DNA of 64,000 nucleotides, taken from NCBI RefSeq assembly GCF_014650695.1, contig NZ_BMVL01000002.1, forward strand, positions 701,416-765,415, written 5' to 3'. Below are positions 32,313 through 40,693 of this stretch, in pieces; positions within the stretch are counted from its first letter, which is position 1, and the number at the start of each line of letters is the position of its first letter. The notes under the pieces were generated by a model, which ran no database searches, was not told the origin of the DNA, and saw nothing but the letters and a program-made list of their open reading frames with translations. The stretch comes from Streptomyces avidinii (GTDB lineage Bacteria; Actinomycetota; Actinomycetes; Streptomycetales; Streptomycetaceae). The position numbers were made by a program, and so were the translations under genes.

Positions 32313-33134
32313 ATGAGAATCTCGCGCCTGACCCCCTGGGCGGCCGCCCTCGCCGCCGCCGCCCTGTTCGCCGTGCCGGCGGCCGCGTCCGCCGGCCAGC
32401 AGCGCACGACCGCACCCGAGAGCCCGACGGCCGCCTCCGCGGTGGACCCGTACGCGGACTACTACGCGAGCGCCCAGGGCAAGACCGGAGCCGCGCTGAA
32501 GACGGCCCTGCACAACATCATCAAGACCCAGTCGAAGGTGACCTACGACGGCGTGTGGAACGCCCTGAAGGTGACCGACCAGGACCCGGCCAACCCCAAC
32601 AACGTCATCCTGGTCTACTCCGGCCGCTCCCAGTCCAAGGCGACCAACGGCGGCGGGGTCAACGACTGGAACCGCGAGCACGTCTGGGCCAAGAGCCACG
32701 GCGACTTCGGCACCGCCACCGGGCCGGGCACCGACCTGCACCACCTGCGCCCCGAGGACGTCACCGTCAACAGCACCCGGGGCAACAAGGACTTCGACAA
32801 GGGCGGCAGCCCCGTCAGTGAGGCGCCGGGCAGCCTGACCGACGGCGACTCCTTCGAGCCGCGCGACGCGGTCAAGGGCGACGTGGCGCGGATGCTGCTC
32901 TACATGGCCGTCCGCTACGACGGAGGTGACGGCTTCGCGGACCTGGAGATGAACGACAAGGTCAACAACGGCTCCGCGCCTCTCTTCGGCCGGATCAGCC
33001 TGCTGAAGCAGTGGAACCAGATGGACCCGCCGGACGCCTTCGAGCAGCGTCGCAACCAGGTGATATTCGACGTCTACCAGCACAACCGCAACCCGTTCAT
33101 CGACCACCCGGAGTGGGTCAACTCCATCTGGTGA
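32313..33134 (+). CDS. secreted endonuclease I family nuclease
   Basis: 273 residues with a signal peptide (MRISRLTPWAAALAAAALFAVPAAASAG). The nuclease core is evident: YADYYASAQGKTGAALKTALHNII, GGGVNDWNREHVWAKSHGDFG (catalytic His with Asn/Glu metal ligands of the beta-beta-alpha-metal type) and GTDLHHLRPEDVTVNSTRGNKDF, followed by DVARMLLYMAVRYDG. These enzymes degrade extracellular DNA or RNA non-specifically and need Mg2+. Possible role: nutrient recovery or removal of foreign DNA. Start at ATG 32313. Confidence 0.93.
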   Translation: MRISRLTPWAAALAAAALFAVPAAASAGQQRTTAPESPTAASAVDPYADYYASAQGKTGAALKTALHNIIKTQSKVTYDGVWNALKVTDQDPANPNNVILVYSGRSQSKATNGGGVNDWNREHVWAKSHGDFGTATGPGTDLHHLRPEDVTVNSTRGNKDFDKGGSPVSEAPGSLTDGDSFEPRDAVKGDVARMLLYMAVRYDGGDGFADLEMNDKVNNGSAPLFGRISLLKQWNQMDPPDAFEQRRNQVIFDVYQHNRNPFIDHPEWVNSIW

Positions 33135-33248
33135 CCGCGGCCCGCGATCACCGCGTGCTGCGGGGGTTGGACTGCCTCAGGCCGGGTATTCCCAGGCCAG
33201 AGGCTGCGACCCGCGCCCGACGGCAGCAGCCGGCGGAGGTACGTCGTG

Positions 33249-33557
33249 ATGGACGGAGCCGGACTCTCCGATCGCGAGCAGCGCGCCCTCTCCGCGATCG
33301 AGGCCGAACTCAAGGGTGATCGTTCGCTCGACCGGATCCTGCGGTCCACGTCGCACCGGCGTCAGCGCATCGTGGCAGCCTGGCTGCTCGGTGCGCTGGC
33401 GGCGGCGCTGTTCGTGGCGGCGTCGGTCACCGTCTCCCGGCTCCTGATCTGGGTCTTCGCCGCCGTCTGGACGGTGGCGGTGATCCTGGCGCTGCCGCTG
33501 TCCGTCCAGTGGCTGCGGCGTCGCGGGCAGCGCCCGGGCCGCACCGGCCACCCGTAG
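33249..33557 (+). CDS. DUF3040 small membrane protein
   Basis: 102 residues. Starts MDGAGLSDREQRALSAIEAEL, the DUF3040 opening, then a basic loop and two close membrane helices (RIVAAWLLGALAAALFVAASV, LLIWVFAAVWTVAVILAL) with an Arg-rich cytoplasmic tail. Function is unknown; many actinomycetes carry several copies. GTG 33246 is nearly as good a start, since GGAGG at 33234-33238 serves both. Confidence 0.88.
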   Translation: MDGAGLSDREQRALSAIEAELKGDRSLDRILRSTSHRRQRIVAAWLLGALAAALFVAASVTVSRLLIWVFAAVWTVAVILALPLSVQWLRRRGQRPGRTGHP

Positions 33558-33629
33558 GCGATCGTCCGCAGGAAGTTGCAGGAAGCAGCCCGGGCTCGGG
33601 GCCGCCCGCAGGCGATCGCCCGGACGGGA

Positions 33630-35270
33630 TCAGAGGCGGTCGGCGAGGGCCTTGAAGTCGGTCCAGGGCAGCTGGGGCGCGCGGGAGTCCCACACCTTCT
33701 GGGAGAGCGCGGCCAGCGGCGCCCGGATGCCCTCGGCCACCTGGGCCTGGGTCTGGGCGCCGGCCAGGTCGCTCCAGATGGCGAGGCGCCCGCCCAGGAT
33801 CTGCGGCCCGTACGAGGCCGGGACGGGGGTGGTGCCGCGCAGCACGAGCGGGGTCCACTGTTCGTAGATCCGCTTCCCGGTGGGGTACGTGAACTGGTTG
33901 GGCTGTCCCAGCACGTAGTAGAGGAACTCGTCGTTGAGGTTGACGACCTTGCGGCCCTCGCGCAGGTACTCCAGCGGCGGCCGGGCGCCCGTCTCCTTGC
34001 CGGTCCAGTACTCGACCTGGATGTCCTTGGCGGCGCTCGTGACCCCGCCCGCGAAGAACCCGTCGTTCCACGCCTTGAGCGCCTTCCCCGACGGCCGGAC
34101 CACGTCCGCGCGGTCGTTCAGCCAGCCCGTCGCCAGGTCCTGCACCCGCGCCGAGGGCCCGTACCGCTGCTGGGCCGCTCGCGCGAGCTGGGGGAAGGAG
34201 GCCTGCGGATCGCGGTAGACCAGCGCCTGGTACTCGTCGGCGCCCAGGTGCCAGGACCCGCCGGAGAAGAGCGGAATGTACTCGCGCAGCAGCTCGTCCA
34301 CGAGCTTGGCGGACGCCGGGTTCGATATGTCCACGGCTCCCTTGACCGCCCGCCCCTGTGTGTCGCGGAGCTGGAGGTCGGGGTGGGCCCGCAGGACCGC
34401 GCCCAGGTGGCCGGGCGAGTCGATCTCGGGGACCACCGTGATGTGCAGCCGGGCGGCGAGCGCGTTGATCTTGCGGACCTGGGCCTTGGTGAGGTGCGGG
34501 GTGGAGACGATCTCGGGGTGCGTGTCGGACTGGATGCGGAAGGCCTGGTCGTCGGAGAAGTGCAGGCCCAGCTGGTTCAGCTTGAGGTCGGCCATCTCGC
34601 GCAGCCGGGCCTCTATCCAGTCCGGGGTGTAGTGCTTGCGGGCTATGTCCAGGTTGAGGCCGCGCTGCGGTTTGGCGGGAGCGTCGCGCACCGTTCCCTC
34701 GGGGGCCGAACCGCCGCTCTTGACCGCCTGCTTGAGGGTGCGGGTGCCGTAGAAGACACCTGCCTGGTCGGGGCCGTTGATGCGGACCCGGCCGTCCTTG
34801 ACGTCGAGGGTGTACGACTCGCGGCCTCCGGCGGCGCCCGCGTCCAGGGAGAGCTCCACGTCCCCGGTGCGCGGCGCCGCCGACTCCCCGTATCCGATGC
34901 TCAGTTCACCGGCGAGCAGTTTCGCCTCGTCGGACAGTGCGGCGGCGTCGTCCGGCGCGACGACCACGCGGGCGCCGGGGCCGGGCTTCCAGCCGGGGCC
35001 GCGGGCGGGTTCGTGCTCCCGTACCGCCGGGATGGTGCGGGGGGCGGTGGACAGGGGGTAGGACGGGGGCGGAGTGGGAGTGGGGGCGGCCTCGGCCGGG
35101 AGGGCCGCGGTCGCGGTCGCCGAGGATGCGGTGGCGGAGTCCGCGGCGCCGGGGGCGCGCGCCTCGTCCGAGGCGGCCGTGCAGCCCGGGAGGGCAAGGG
35201 TGACCAGCGCGGCGACCGTGGCCGTCGCGATGGTGTGGAGCCTCTTGTGCCGCCTCGGTGTCGTCATCAT
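33630..35270 (-). CDS. lipoprotein beta-N-acetylhexosaminidase (GH20)
   Basis: 546 residues. Lipoprotein signal with TLALPGC lipobox, a Pro-rich linker, then GH20b (GPGWKPGPGARVVVAPDDAAALSDEAKLLAGEL) and the catalytic barrel: RGLNLDIARKHYTPDWIEARLREMADLKLNQLGLHFSDDQAFRI, VPEIDSPGHLGAVL and the catalytic Asp-Glu pair in SWHLGADEY. It removes terminal N-acetylglucosamine by substrate-assisted catalysis and would finish degradation of chitin oligomers or peptidoglycan at the cell surface, in keeping with the chitinase further on. The double ATG 35270/35267 follows GGGGGACACAGG. Confidence 0.92.
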   Translation of the reverse strand: MMTTPRRHKRLHTIATATVAALVTLALPGCTAASDEARAPGAADSATASSATATAALPAEAAPTPTPPPSYPLSTAPRTIPAVREHEPARGPGWKPGPGARVVVAPDDAAALSDEAKLLAGELSIGYGESAAPRTGDVELSLDAGAAGGRESYTLDVKDGRVRINGPDQAGVFYGTRTLKQAVKSGGSAPEGTVRDAPAKPQRGLNLDIARKHYTPDWIEARLREMADLKLNQLGLHFSDDQAFRIQSDTHPEIVSTPHLTKAQVRKINALAARLHITVVPEIDSPGHLGAVLRAHPDLQLRDTQGRAVKGAVDISNPASAKLVDELLREYIPLFSGGSWHLGADEYQALVYRDPQASFPQLARAAQQRYGPSARVQDLATGWLNDRADVVRPSGKALKAWNDGFFAGGVTSAAKDIQVEYWTGKETGARPPLEYLREGRKVVNLNDEFLYYVLGQPNQFTYPTGKRIYEQWTPLVLRGTTPVPASYGPQILGGRLAIWSDLAGAQTQAQVAEGIRAPLAALSQKVWDSRAPQLPWTDFKALADRL

Positions 35271-35328
35271 GTGCCTGTGTCCCCCGTACCAACGTGGCAC
35301 GGGGGACCTGGGGGCGCGACCCGGCGGC

Positions 35329-35450
35329 TCAGACGAGGGCGTCCCGCGCGGTCGCGGGGAAGGCGTGGTCCTGGTCGGGGGCGCCGCCGCCGACGCCGAC
35401 GGCGCCGATGAGGCGGCCGTCGCGGTGGACGGGCAGCCCGCCCGCGTGGG
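35329..35450 (-). pseudogene. C-terminal remnant of an HbpS/GlcG-type haem-binding gene
   Basis: Minus-strand reading just after the MFS stop gives LTHAGGLPVHRDGRLIGAVGVGGGAPDQDHAFPATARDALV followed by TGA (35329-35331). AGG-x-P-x-x-x-x-G-x-L-I-G-A-V-G-V-x-G is the C-terminal signature of the HbpS/GlcG (DUF336) family. The rest of the gene is gone: upstream sequence is the MFS gene in a different frame. I infer that the 5' part was lost by recombination. Confidence 0.7.
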
Positions 35451-36683
35451 TCAGTGGTGGGCGGGGACGGCCGCCTGGGAGGCGGGCGTTCCGGCGGCTA
35501 CGACGGCCTCCCGTTCTCCGTGGGCCGCGCGTCCCGCCGTACGGCGCTCCAGCGCACCGGAGACGAGGGCGAGCACCAGGGCGGAGGCGGCCAGTGCCGC
35601 GCCGACCCAGTTGGGAGCGGTCCAGCCGAGGCCGGCGGCGATCACGACCCCGCCGAGCCAGGCGGCGAGCGCGTTGCCGAGGTTGAAGGCGCCGATGTTG
35701 ACGGCCGAGGCCAGGGTGGGCGCGCCGGCTGCCTGGTCGAGGACGCGCTTCTGGAGCGGCGGCACGGTGGCGAAGCCGAGGGCGCCGATCAGCACGACGG
35801 TGACGGCCGCGCCGGCCTTGGTGTGGGCGGTGAGGGTGAAGACGGCGAGCGTGACGGCCAGGGCGCCCAGGGCTACGTACAGCATCGGCATGAGCGCGCG
35901 GTCCGCGTACCGGCCGCCGATGAGGTTGCCGGCGACCATGCCCAGGCCGAAGAGGACGAGCAGCCAGGTGACGGAGGAGTCGGCGAAGCCGGCGACGTCG
36001 GTCATCATCGGGGTGATGTAGGTGATCGCGGCGAAGACGCCGCCGAAGCCGAGGACGGTCATCGCCATCGCGAGCAGCACCTGGACGTTGCGGAAGGCGG
36101 CGAGCTCGCGGCGGATCCGTACGCCGCCCTCGGGGCGGGGCAGCTCGGGTACCAGCCGGGCGATGCCGAGCAGGCCCGCGACGCCGAGCGCGGCGACGAT
36201 CAGGAAGGTGACGCGCCAGCCGAGGGTCTGCCCGACGAGGGTGCCGAGCGGGACGCCGACCACGTTGGCCACCGTCAGTCCGGTGAACATCATGGCGATC
36301 GCACCGGCCTTCTTCTCGGGGGCGACGAGTTCGGCGGCGACGACCGCGCCGATCCCGAAGAAGGCCCCGTGGGCGAGGGAGGCGACGACACGGCCGGCGA
36401 GCATGAGCCCGAAGGCGGGGGCGAGGGCGGAGAGCACGTTGCCCGCGATGAAGAGGCCCATGAGCAGCATCAGCATGCGCTTGCGGGGAATGCGGGTGCC
36501 GAGCAGGGTCATGAGCGGCGCACCGAGTACGACGCCGAGCGCGTAGCCGGTGACCAGGAATCCGGCGATGGGGATCGAGACCCCGTAGGTGCCGGCGACC
36601 TCGGGGAGCAGGCCCATGATCACGAATTCGGTGGTGCCGATCCCGAAGGCCCCGACGGCGAGGGCGAGGAGTGCGAGAGGCAT
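35451..36683 (-). CDS. MFS efflux transporter (DHA1 family)
   Basis: 410 residues with 12 membrane helices. The N-terminus LALLALAVGAFGIGTTEFVIMGLLPEVA is that of AraJ/Cml-type drug exporters, with the conserved motif A-like loop LGTRIPRKRMLMLLMGLF between helices 2 and 3 and the antiporter motif C region GLTVANVVGVPLGTLVGQTLGWR. It likely exports a drug or metabolite by proton antiport. The divergent MarR gene 228 bp away with TTGCA repeats is the probable regulator. Its 3' end borders the HbpS remnant. Confidence 0.92.
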   Translation of the reverse strand: MPLALLALAVGAFGIGTTEFVIMGLLPEVAGTYGVSIPIAGFLVTGYALGVVLGAPLMTLLGTRIPRKRMLMLLMGLFIAGNVLSALAPAFGLMLAGRVVASLAHGAFFGIGAVVAAELVAPEKKAGAIAMMFTGLTVANVVGVPLGTLVGQTLGWRVTFLIVAALGVAGLLGIARLVPELPRPEGGVRIRRELAAFRNVQVLLAMAMTVLGFGGVFAAITYITPMMTDVAGFADSSVTWLLVLFGLGMVAGNLIGGRYADRALMPMLYVALGALAVTLAVFTLTAHTKAGAAVTVVLIGALGFATVPPLQKRVLDQAAGAPTLASAVNIGAFNLGNALAAWLGGVVIAAGLGWTAPNWVGAALAASALVLALVSGALERRTAGRAAHGEREAVVAAGTPASQAAVPAHH

Positions 36684-36781
36684 GGCGGGAGGTCCTTCAG
36701 GGGAGGAGGTGGTGCCGGATGCAGGGGCGGCGGCGGGAGAGCGCGGGCGATCAGGGCTGATCACGACCGATCTCACCACTG

Positions 36782-36827
36782 ATTGCAGTCGCCGGTTGCA
36801 TGCGTTCACATTAATTGCAGACGCCGG
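36782..36827. promoter_or_regulatory. repeat operator between MFS and MarR genes
   Basis: ATTGCAGTCGCCGG at 36782 and ATTGCAGACGCCGG at 36814 are near-identical 14-mers spaced 32 bases, about three helical turns; each is followed by another TTGCA (36796-36800, 36831-36835). The region is AT-rich. It should bind the adjacent MarR protein. Confidence 0.6.
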
Positions 36828-36910
36828 ATATTTGCAAGCGCGGGCTATTGCGCGTGTGGACTATCCTGGGGATCACACACCCCAGCCGGGACGCTTCGAC
36901 GGAGGAGCCC

Positions 36911-37363
36911 ATGACGGCCACGGACAGCGCGCTCACCGCCCTCTCCCAGGGCTGGTGCGCCCTCTCCCTCCTGCACGGGCGGATCGAGGCGCACATCGAA
37001 CGGGCGCTGCAGGCGGGTCACGGCCTCAGCGTGCGCGAGTACTCGCTGCTCGACGTGCTCAGCCGCCAGCACAGCGGACCGGGCGGGCACCTGCGGATGC
37101 ACCAGGTCGCCGACTCTGTGGTCCTCAGCCAGAGCGCGACGACCCGGCTGGTCAGCCGGCTGGAGGACCGCGGCCTGCTGAACCGCTACATCTGCGACAC
37201 CGACCGGCGCGGCATCTACACGGACGTCAGCGAGGCGGGCCTGGCCCTGCTGGCCACGGCCCGCCCCACGAACGACACCGCCCTGCGCGGGGCCCTGGAC
37301 GAGGCCTCGCTCGATCCGGAACTCGCCCCGCTGGTCACGGCGGTGGAGAACCTCCGACGCTGA
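36911..37363 (+). CDS. MarR-family transcriptional regulator
   Basis: 150 residues. Winged helix with LSVREYSLLDVLSRQHSGPGGHLRMHQVADSVVLSQSATTRLVSRLEDRGLLNRYICDTDRRGIYTDVSEAGLALLATA: the recognition helix SQSATTRLVSRLEDRGLL and the DxRG wing are diagnostic. ATG 36911 has the strong site GGAGGAG. It is divergent from the MFS exporter and probably derepresses it when an exported compound binds. Confidence 0.93.
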   Translation: MTATDSALTALSQGWCALSLLHGRIEAHIERALQAGHGLSVREYSLLDVLSRQHSGPGGHLRMHQVADSVVLSQSATTRLVSRLEDRGLLNRYICDTDRRGIYTDVSEAGLALLATARPTNDTALRGALDEASLDPELAPLVTAVENLRR

Positions 37364-37399
37364 GCGCCGAGCCCCGGCAGCCGGCAGCCGGTCTCCGGC

Positions 37400-37930
37400 C
37401 TACCGCGGCGGCGAGGAGGTCACGACGCTTCCGCGCGCCCCGGACGGACTCGCCGACGGGCTCGCCGACGGGGGCACCGTGCCCGACGGCCCGGGCGAGA
37501 CCGGGGCCGAGGGGCTCACCGACCGGCCGGCGGGCGGTGAAGCCGCCGGGTTCCCCGAGGAGTCCACGCCCGGGCTCCCCGTCCCGGAACGGGACGGCTG
37601 CGGTGTGGGCGACGCCGGATGCTCCGAGGACGGGCCGGGGGCCGTGATCCTCGGCGGGGTGGCCGGGAGCACCGGGCCGGGTGCCGGATCCGGGGCCAGT
37701 ACCAGGTAGCCGATCCCGGCGGCCGCGGCGGCCGCCGCCAGACCTGCGAGCGGCAGCGCGAGGCGCCGCAGCCCGGCCATGCGCAGCCGTCCCGGCTGCT
37801 GACCCGGCGGGTCCGCGGGCCTCAGCCTTCGGACGTCGATGCTCTCCGCGCGCGCGTCGAGGGCCTGCCGCAGCCGCCGCTCGACAGGGCGCTCGGCGAG
37901 CTCGGCGAGGCGTTCACCGTCACGCGTCAT
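37400..37930 (-). CDS. single-pass membrane protein, probable anti-sigma factor
   Basis: 176 residues: an N-terminal cytoplasmic part of about 55 residues (MTRDGERLAELAERPVERRLRQALDARAESIDVRRLRP), one membrane helix (LALPLAGLAAAAAAAGIGYLVLAPD, about 56-80) and an extracellular Pro/Ser/Gly-rich tail of 95 residues. Its ATG overlaps the stop of the ECF sigma gene (ATGA), which together with the topology strongly suggests a cognate anti-sigma, although no zinc-binding ZAS motif (HxxxCxxC) is present. The tail may sense the cell wall. Confidence 0.72.
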   Translation of the reverse strand: MTRDGERLAELAERPVERRLRQALDARAESIDVRRLRPADPPGQQPGRLRMAGLRRLALPLAGLAAAAAAAGIGYLVLAPDPAPGPVLPATPPRITAPGPSSEHPASPTPQPSRSGTGSPGVDSSGNPAASPPAGRSVSPSAPVSPGPSGTVPPSASPSASPSGARGSVVTSSPPR

Positions 37931-38625
37931 ATCCGTCCCTCCAGAATCCGCTCCAGGGCGTCCAGGCCGCGGCTCGCATTGGACTTCACCGCTCCCCGGC
38001 TGATCCCGAGGGTGGTCGCGATCTCCGCCTCGCTGAGATCGGCCCAGTAGCGCAGCACCAGGACCTGGCGGCGGCGCGGCGTGAGCCGGCCGAGCGCGGC
38101 GAGCACCTCGCGGTGCGCCTCGTCGAGGACCACATGCTCCTCGGCGGACGGGATGTCGGCCGCCGTGGGCGGGGTCCAGGCGCGGACGGTGCGCCTGCGC
38201 CTCAGAACGGAGCGCGAGGTGTTGACCACCGCGGTGCGCAGGTAGCCCAGAGCGTTGTCGACCTCGGTGATCTGCTCCCCGTGCCGCCGGTACAGGGCCG
38301 TGAAGGCGTCCTGGACCACGTCCTCGGCGGTGGCCAGGTCGTCGACGAGCAGCACCGCCAGCCGGACCATCCGCAGCCGGTGCGCGTGGTAGAGCTCGCT
38401 GACGGTGGGCGGCCGCGCCGCGCCGTGGACCGTGTGGTCGTACGTGTGGTCGTACGTGGAGGAGGCGCCGTACGAGGCCCCGTAGGGGGAGCCGTACGGC
38501 TCGGGATGCGGCCTCGGGAAGCTGGTCGGGACCGAGCGCTCGCGGCGCAGCAACGACCAAAGGCCCCGCCACGACCGGCCGAAGCCGGGCGTGAGGGGGC
38601 CGACGGGTGGTGCGAGTCGGAGCAC
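37927..38625 (-). CDS. ECF-type RNA polymerase sigma factor (SigE-like)
   Basis: 232 residues from GTG 38625, which follows GAGGAATCC. A 60-residue N-terminal extension with a YGSPYGASYGASS stretch precedes region 2 (LYHAHRLRMVRLAVLLVDDLATAEDVVQDAFTALYRRHG...ALGYLRTAVVNTSRSVLRRRRTVR) and region 4 (LGRLTPRRRQVLVLRYWADLSEAEIATTLGISRGAVKSNASRGLDALERIL). The order sortase substrate - sigma - putative anti-sigma, with an 8-base gap and an ATGA overlap, indicates one operon, likely responding to cell-envelope state. Confidence 0.93.
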   Translation of the reverse strand: MLRLAPPVGPLTPGFGRSWRGLWSLLRRERSVPTSFPRPHPEPYGSPYGASYGASSTYDHTYDHTVHGAARPPTVSELYHAHRLRMVRLAVLLVDDLATAEDVVQDAFTALYRRHGEQITEVDNALGYLRTAVVNTSRSVLRRRRTVRAWTPPTAADIPSAEEHVVLDEAHREVLAALGRLTPRRRQVLVLRYWADLSEAEIATTLGISRGAVKSNASRGLDALERILEGRI

Positions 38626-38633
38626 GGGATTCC

Positions 38634-39092
38634 TCAGCTGTTCGCGCGGCGCCGCACGGCGTACAGGGCTCCTGCGCCGGCGAGAACCAGGCCGGTGGCC
38701 CCCGCACCCATCGCGATGGTGGTCGCCGAGGAGCCAGTATGCGCGAGCTCCGGCGCGCCGGGTGCGGCGGCCGGCTCGGACGGGGACGCGCTGGGCCCGG
38801 CGTCCGAACCCGGCGCCGACGGGCGGACACTGGGGGCGGCGCTCGGTGCGGCGCTGGGGGACGCACTCCTCGTGTCCGATCCCGCGCTCGGCGGGGTGCT
38901 CACCGACGGGGAGGGCTTGACCGCGCCCGCGGTGGGCGAGGCACCGGCGGGCATGCTGACCGACGGGGAGGGCGCGGCCGAGCCGCCGTTCGCGGCGAAT
39001 GCGGGACCGGCGAGGGCGACGGCCACCGCGGCGGCGGCAGTGGTGACGGCCGTCCGGCGGGCGGCCAGGGGGACACGCTTCAGGTTCTTCAC
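38634..39092 (-). CDS. LAxTG sortase-E substrate surface protein
   Basis: 152 residues from GTG 39092 (RBS GGAG). Signal peptide (about 1-31, ending GPAFAANGG), a low-complexity Ser/Pro-rich stalk, then the cell-wall sorting signal LAHTG followed by a hydrophobic helix (ATTIAMGAGATGLVLAGAGALYAV) and RRRANS. LAxTG is the motif of class E sortases, which attach long chaplins and other proteins in Streptomyces. It would be a small wall-anchored spacer without a folded domain. It is first in the operon with the sigma factor. Confidence 0.88.
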   Translation of the reverse strand: MKNLKRVPLAARRTAVTTAAAAVAVALAGPAFAANGGSAAPSPSVSMPAGASPTAGAVKPSPSVSTPPSAGSDTRSASPSAAPSAAPSVRPSAPGSDAGPSASPSEPAAAPGAPELAHTGSSATTIAMGAGATGLVLAGAGALYAVRRRANS

Positions 39093-39135
39093 GGTGGATC
39101 TCCACGGTCGGGTCGAGGGCGCGGGACCACGCCCT

Positions 39136-40664
39136 TCACCCCCGCACGACGCGCGACCCCCCGGGAGGTTGCCGCCGTTGCGGAAAAACTTTCCGAACGG
39201 TTTCCGGCGGCCCGCCCGGGACCCTCCCCAGGGCCGTGGCCAGGGTGGCGATGCCGTCCTCGATCTCGCCCGCGGAGCCGGCCGCATAACCGAGGATCAG
39301 GCCGGGAGGGCCCGGCCGGACGCGGTGCCAGGACAGGGGGTGGGTCTTGACCCCCAGGGCCAGGGCCGCCGAGGCCAGGGCCGTGTCCTCGAAGTCGGCT
39401 CCGTCGAAGGTGACCATCAGGTGCAGTCCGGCGGCCGCGCCGTGCACCCGCGCCCCGGGCAGCAGCCCGTCGACGGCCCGGAGCATGGCATCGCGGCGGC
39501 GGCGGTGGCGGCGCCGGACGAAACGCAGGTGCCGCTCCAGTTCGCCCGAGTCCATCAGCCGGGCGAGGACCAGCTGGGCGAGGACCGGATTGCCCAGGTC
39601 GGCGTAGCGCTTGGCGGCGGTCACGGCGTCGCGCAGCCGGGGCGGTACCAGCAGCCACCCCAGGCGCAGCGCGGGCGCGAGGAGCTTGGACACGCTCCCG
39701 GCGTAGCAGACCCCCTCGGGCAGCAGGGCGCGCAGTGCGGGGACGGGGGCCCGGTCGTAGCGGTGCTCGGCGTCGTAGTCGTCCTCGATGACCAGTCCCC
39801 CGGCGGCCGCCCAGCCGAGCAGGTCCCGGCGGCGCTCGCCGTCGAGGACGACCCCGGTCGGGAACTGGTGCGCCGGGGTGAGCAGAACGGCCCCTGCCCC
39901 GCTCGCCCTGAGCCCGGCCACGTCCAGCCCGGCCTCGTCCACCCGCACCGGCACGGTCTCCAGCCGCCCGTACTCCAGCTGCTGGCGGGCGCCGAGCGAG
40001 CCCGGGTCCTCGACCGCGACCCGGTGGACGCCCTCCTCCCGCAGGACGTGCGCCAGCAGCGCCAGCGCCTGGGCGACGCCCGCGACGACGACCACCTCGT
40101 CGGGGTCGGCGCGGATCCCCCGGTTCCGCGCCAGCCAGCCGACGACCGCCTCCCGCAGGGCCGGCGCGCCCTGCGGGTTCCCGTAGCCGAAGTCGGCCGG
40201 GGTGAGCTCTGCCAGGACCCGGCGCTCGGCCTGCAGCCAGGCCGTACGCGGGAAGGCGGTCAGGTCGGGAACCCCGGGCGAGAGGTCGATCCGGCACGGG
40301 ACGGCGCGCAGGGCGTCCACGAGCCCGCCGCGCGCCGGTGCCGGTGTCGGCGCGGCCGCCGGGGGCGGGGCGGCGACGACCACGGTGCCGGCGCGGCCCC
40401 GGCCGCTGACCTGGCCGGTCTCCGCGAGGCGCTGGTAGGCCTCGGTGACGAGCCCCCGGGAGACGCGGAGTTCGGCTGCGAGGCGCGGGTGGCCGGGAGG
40501 CGGCTGCCGACGGGGAGGGTGCCGTCGGCGATGGCGGCGCGGAGTCGACCCGCCAGCCACTCGGTGCGGCCGCCCGGCGGGGCCCGGCCGAGGTCCAGCT
40601 GGAGGAAGTCCGAGCCGCTCGGGCTTTTGGACCCCTCGGAGGTGCTGTGTTTGGACCTGCTCAT
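39136..40664 (-). pseudogene. MocR/PdxR-type GntR regulator with aminotransferase domain, frameshifted
   Basis: The GntR winged helix begins at ATG 40664: LQLDLGRAPPGGRTEWLAGRLRAAIADGTLPVGSRLPATRA in one frame, then continues LAAELRVSRGLVTEAYQRLAETGQVSGRGRAG in the next frame. The switch is at about 40482-40486, where GCC-TCG should be GCC-CTC: one C is missing. After it the PLP aminotransferase fold is complete (VVVAGVAQALALLAHVL, IEDDYDAEHRYD, YAGSVSKLLAPALRLGW with the PLP Lys, RPGPPGLILGYA). MocR proteins sense PLP or amino acids. Either a recent mutation or a sequencing error; the divergent EamA gene is the likely target. Confidence 0.8.
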
Positions 40665-40693
40665 GGGGCCATTGTGCGACCACGCTGGACCGC

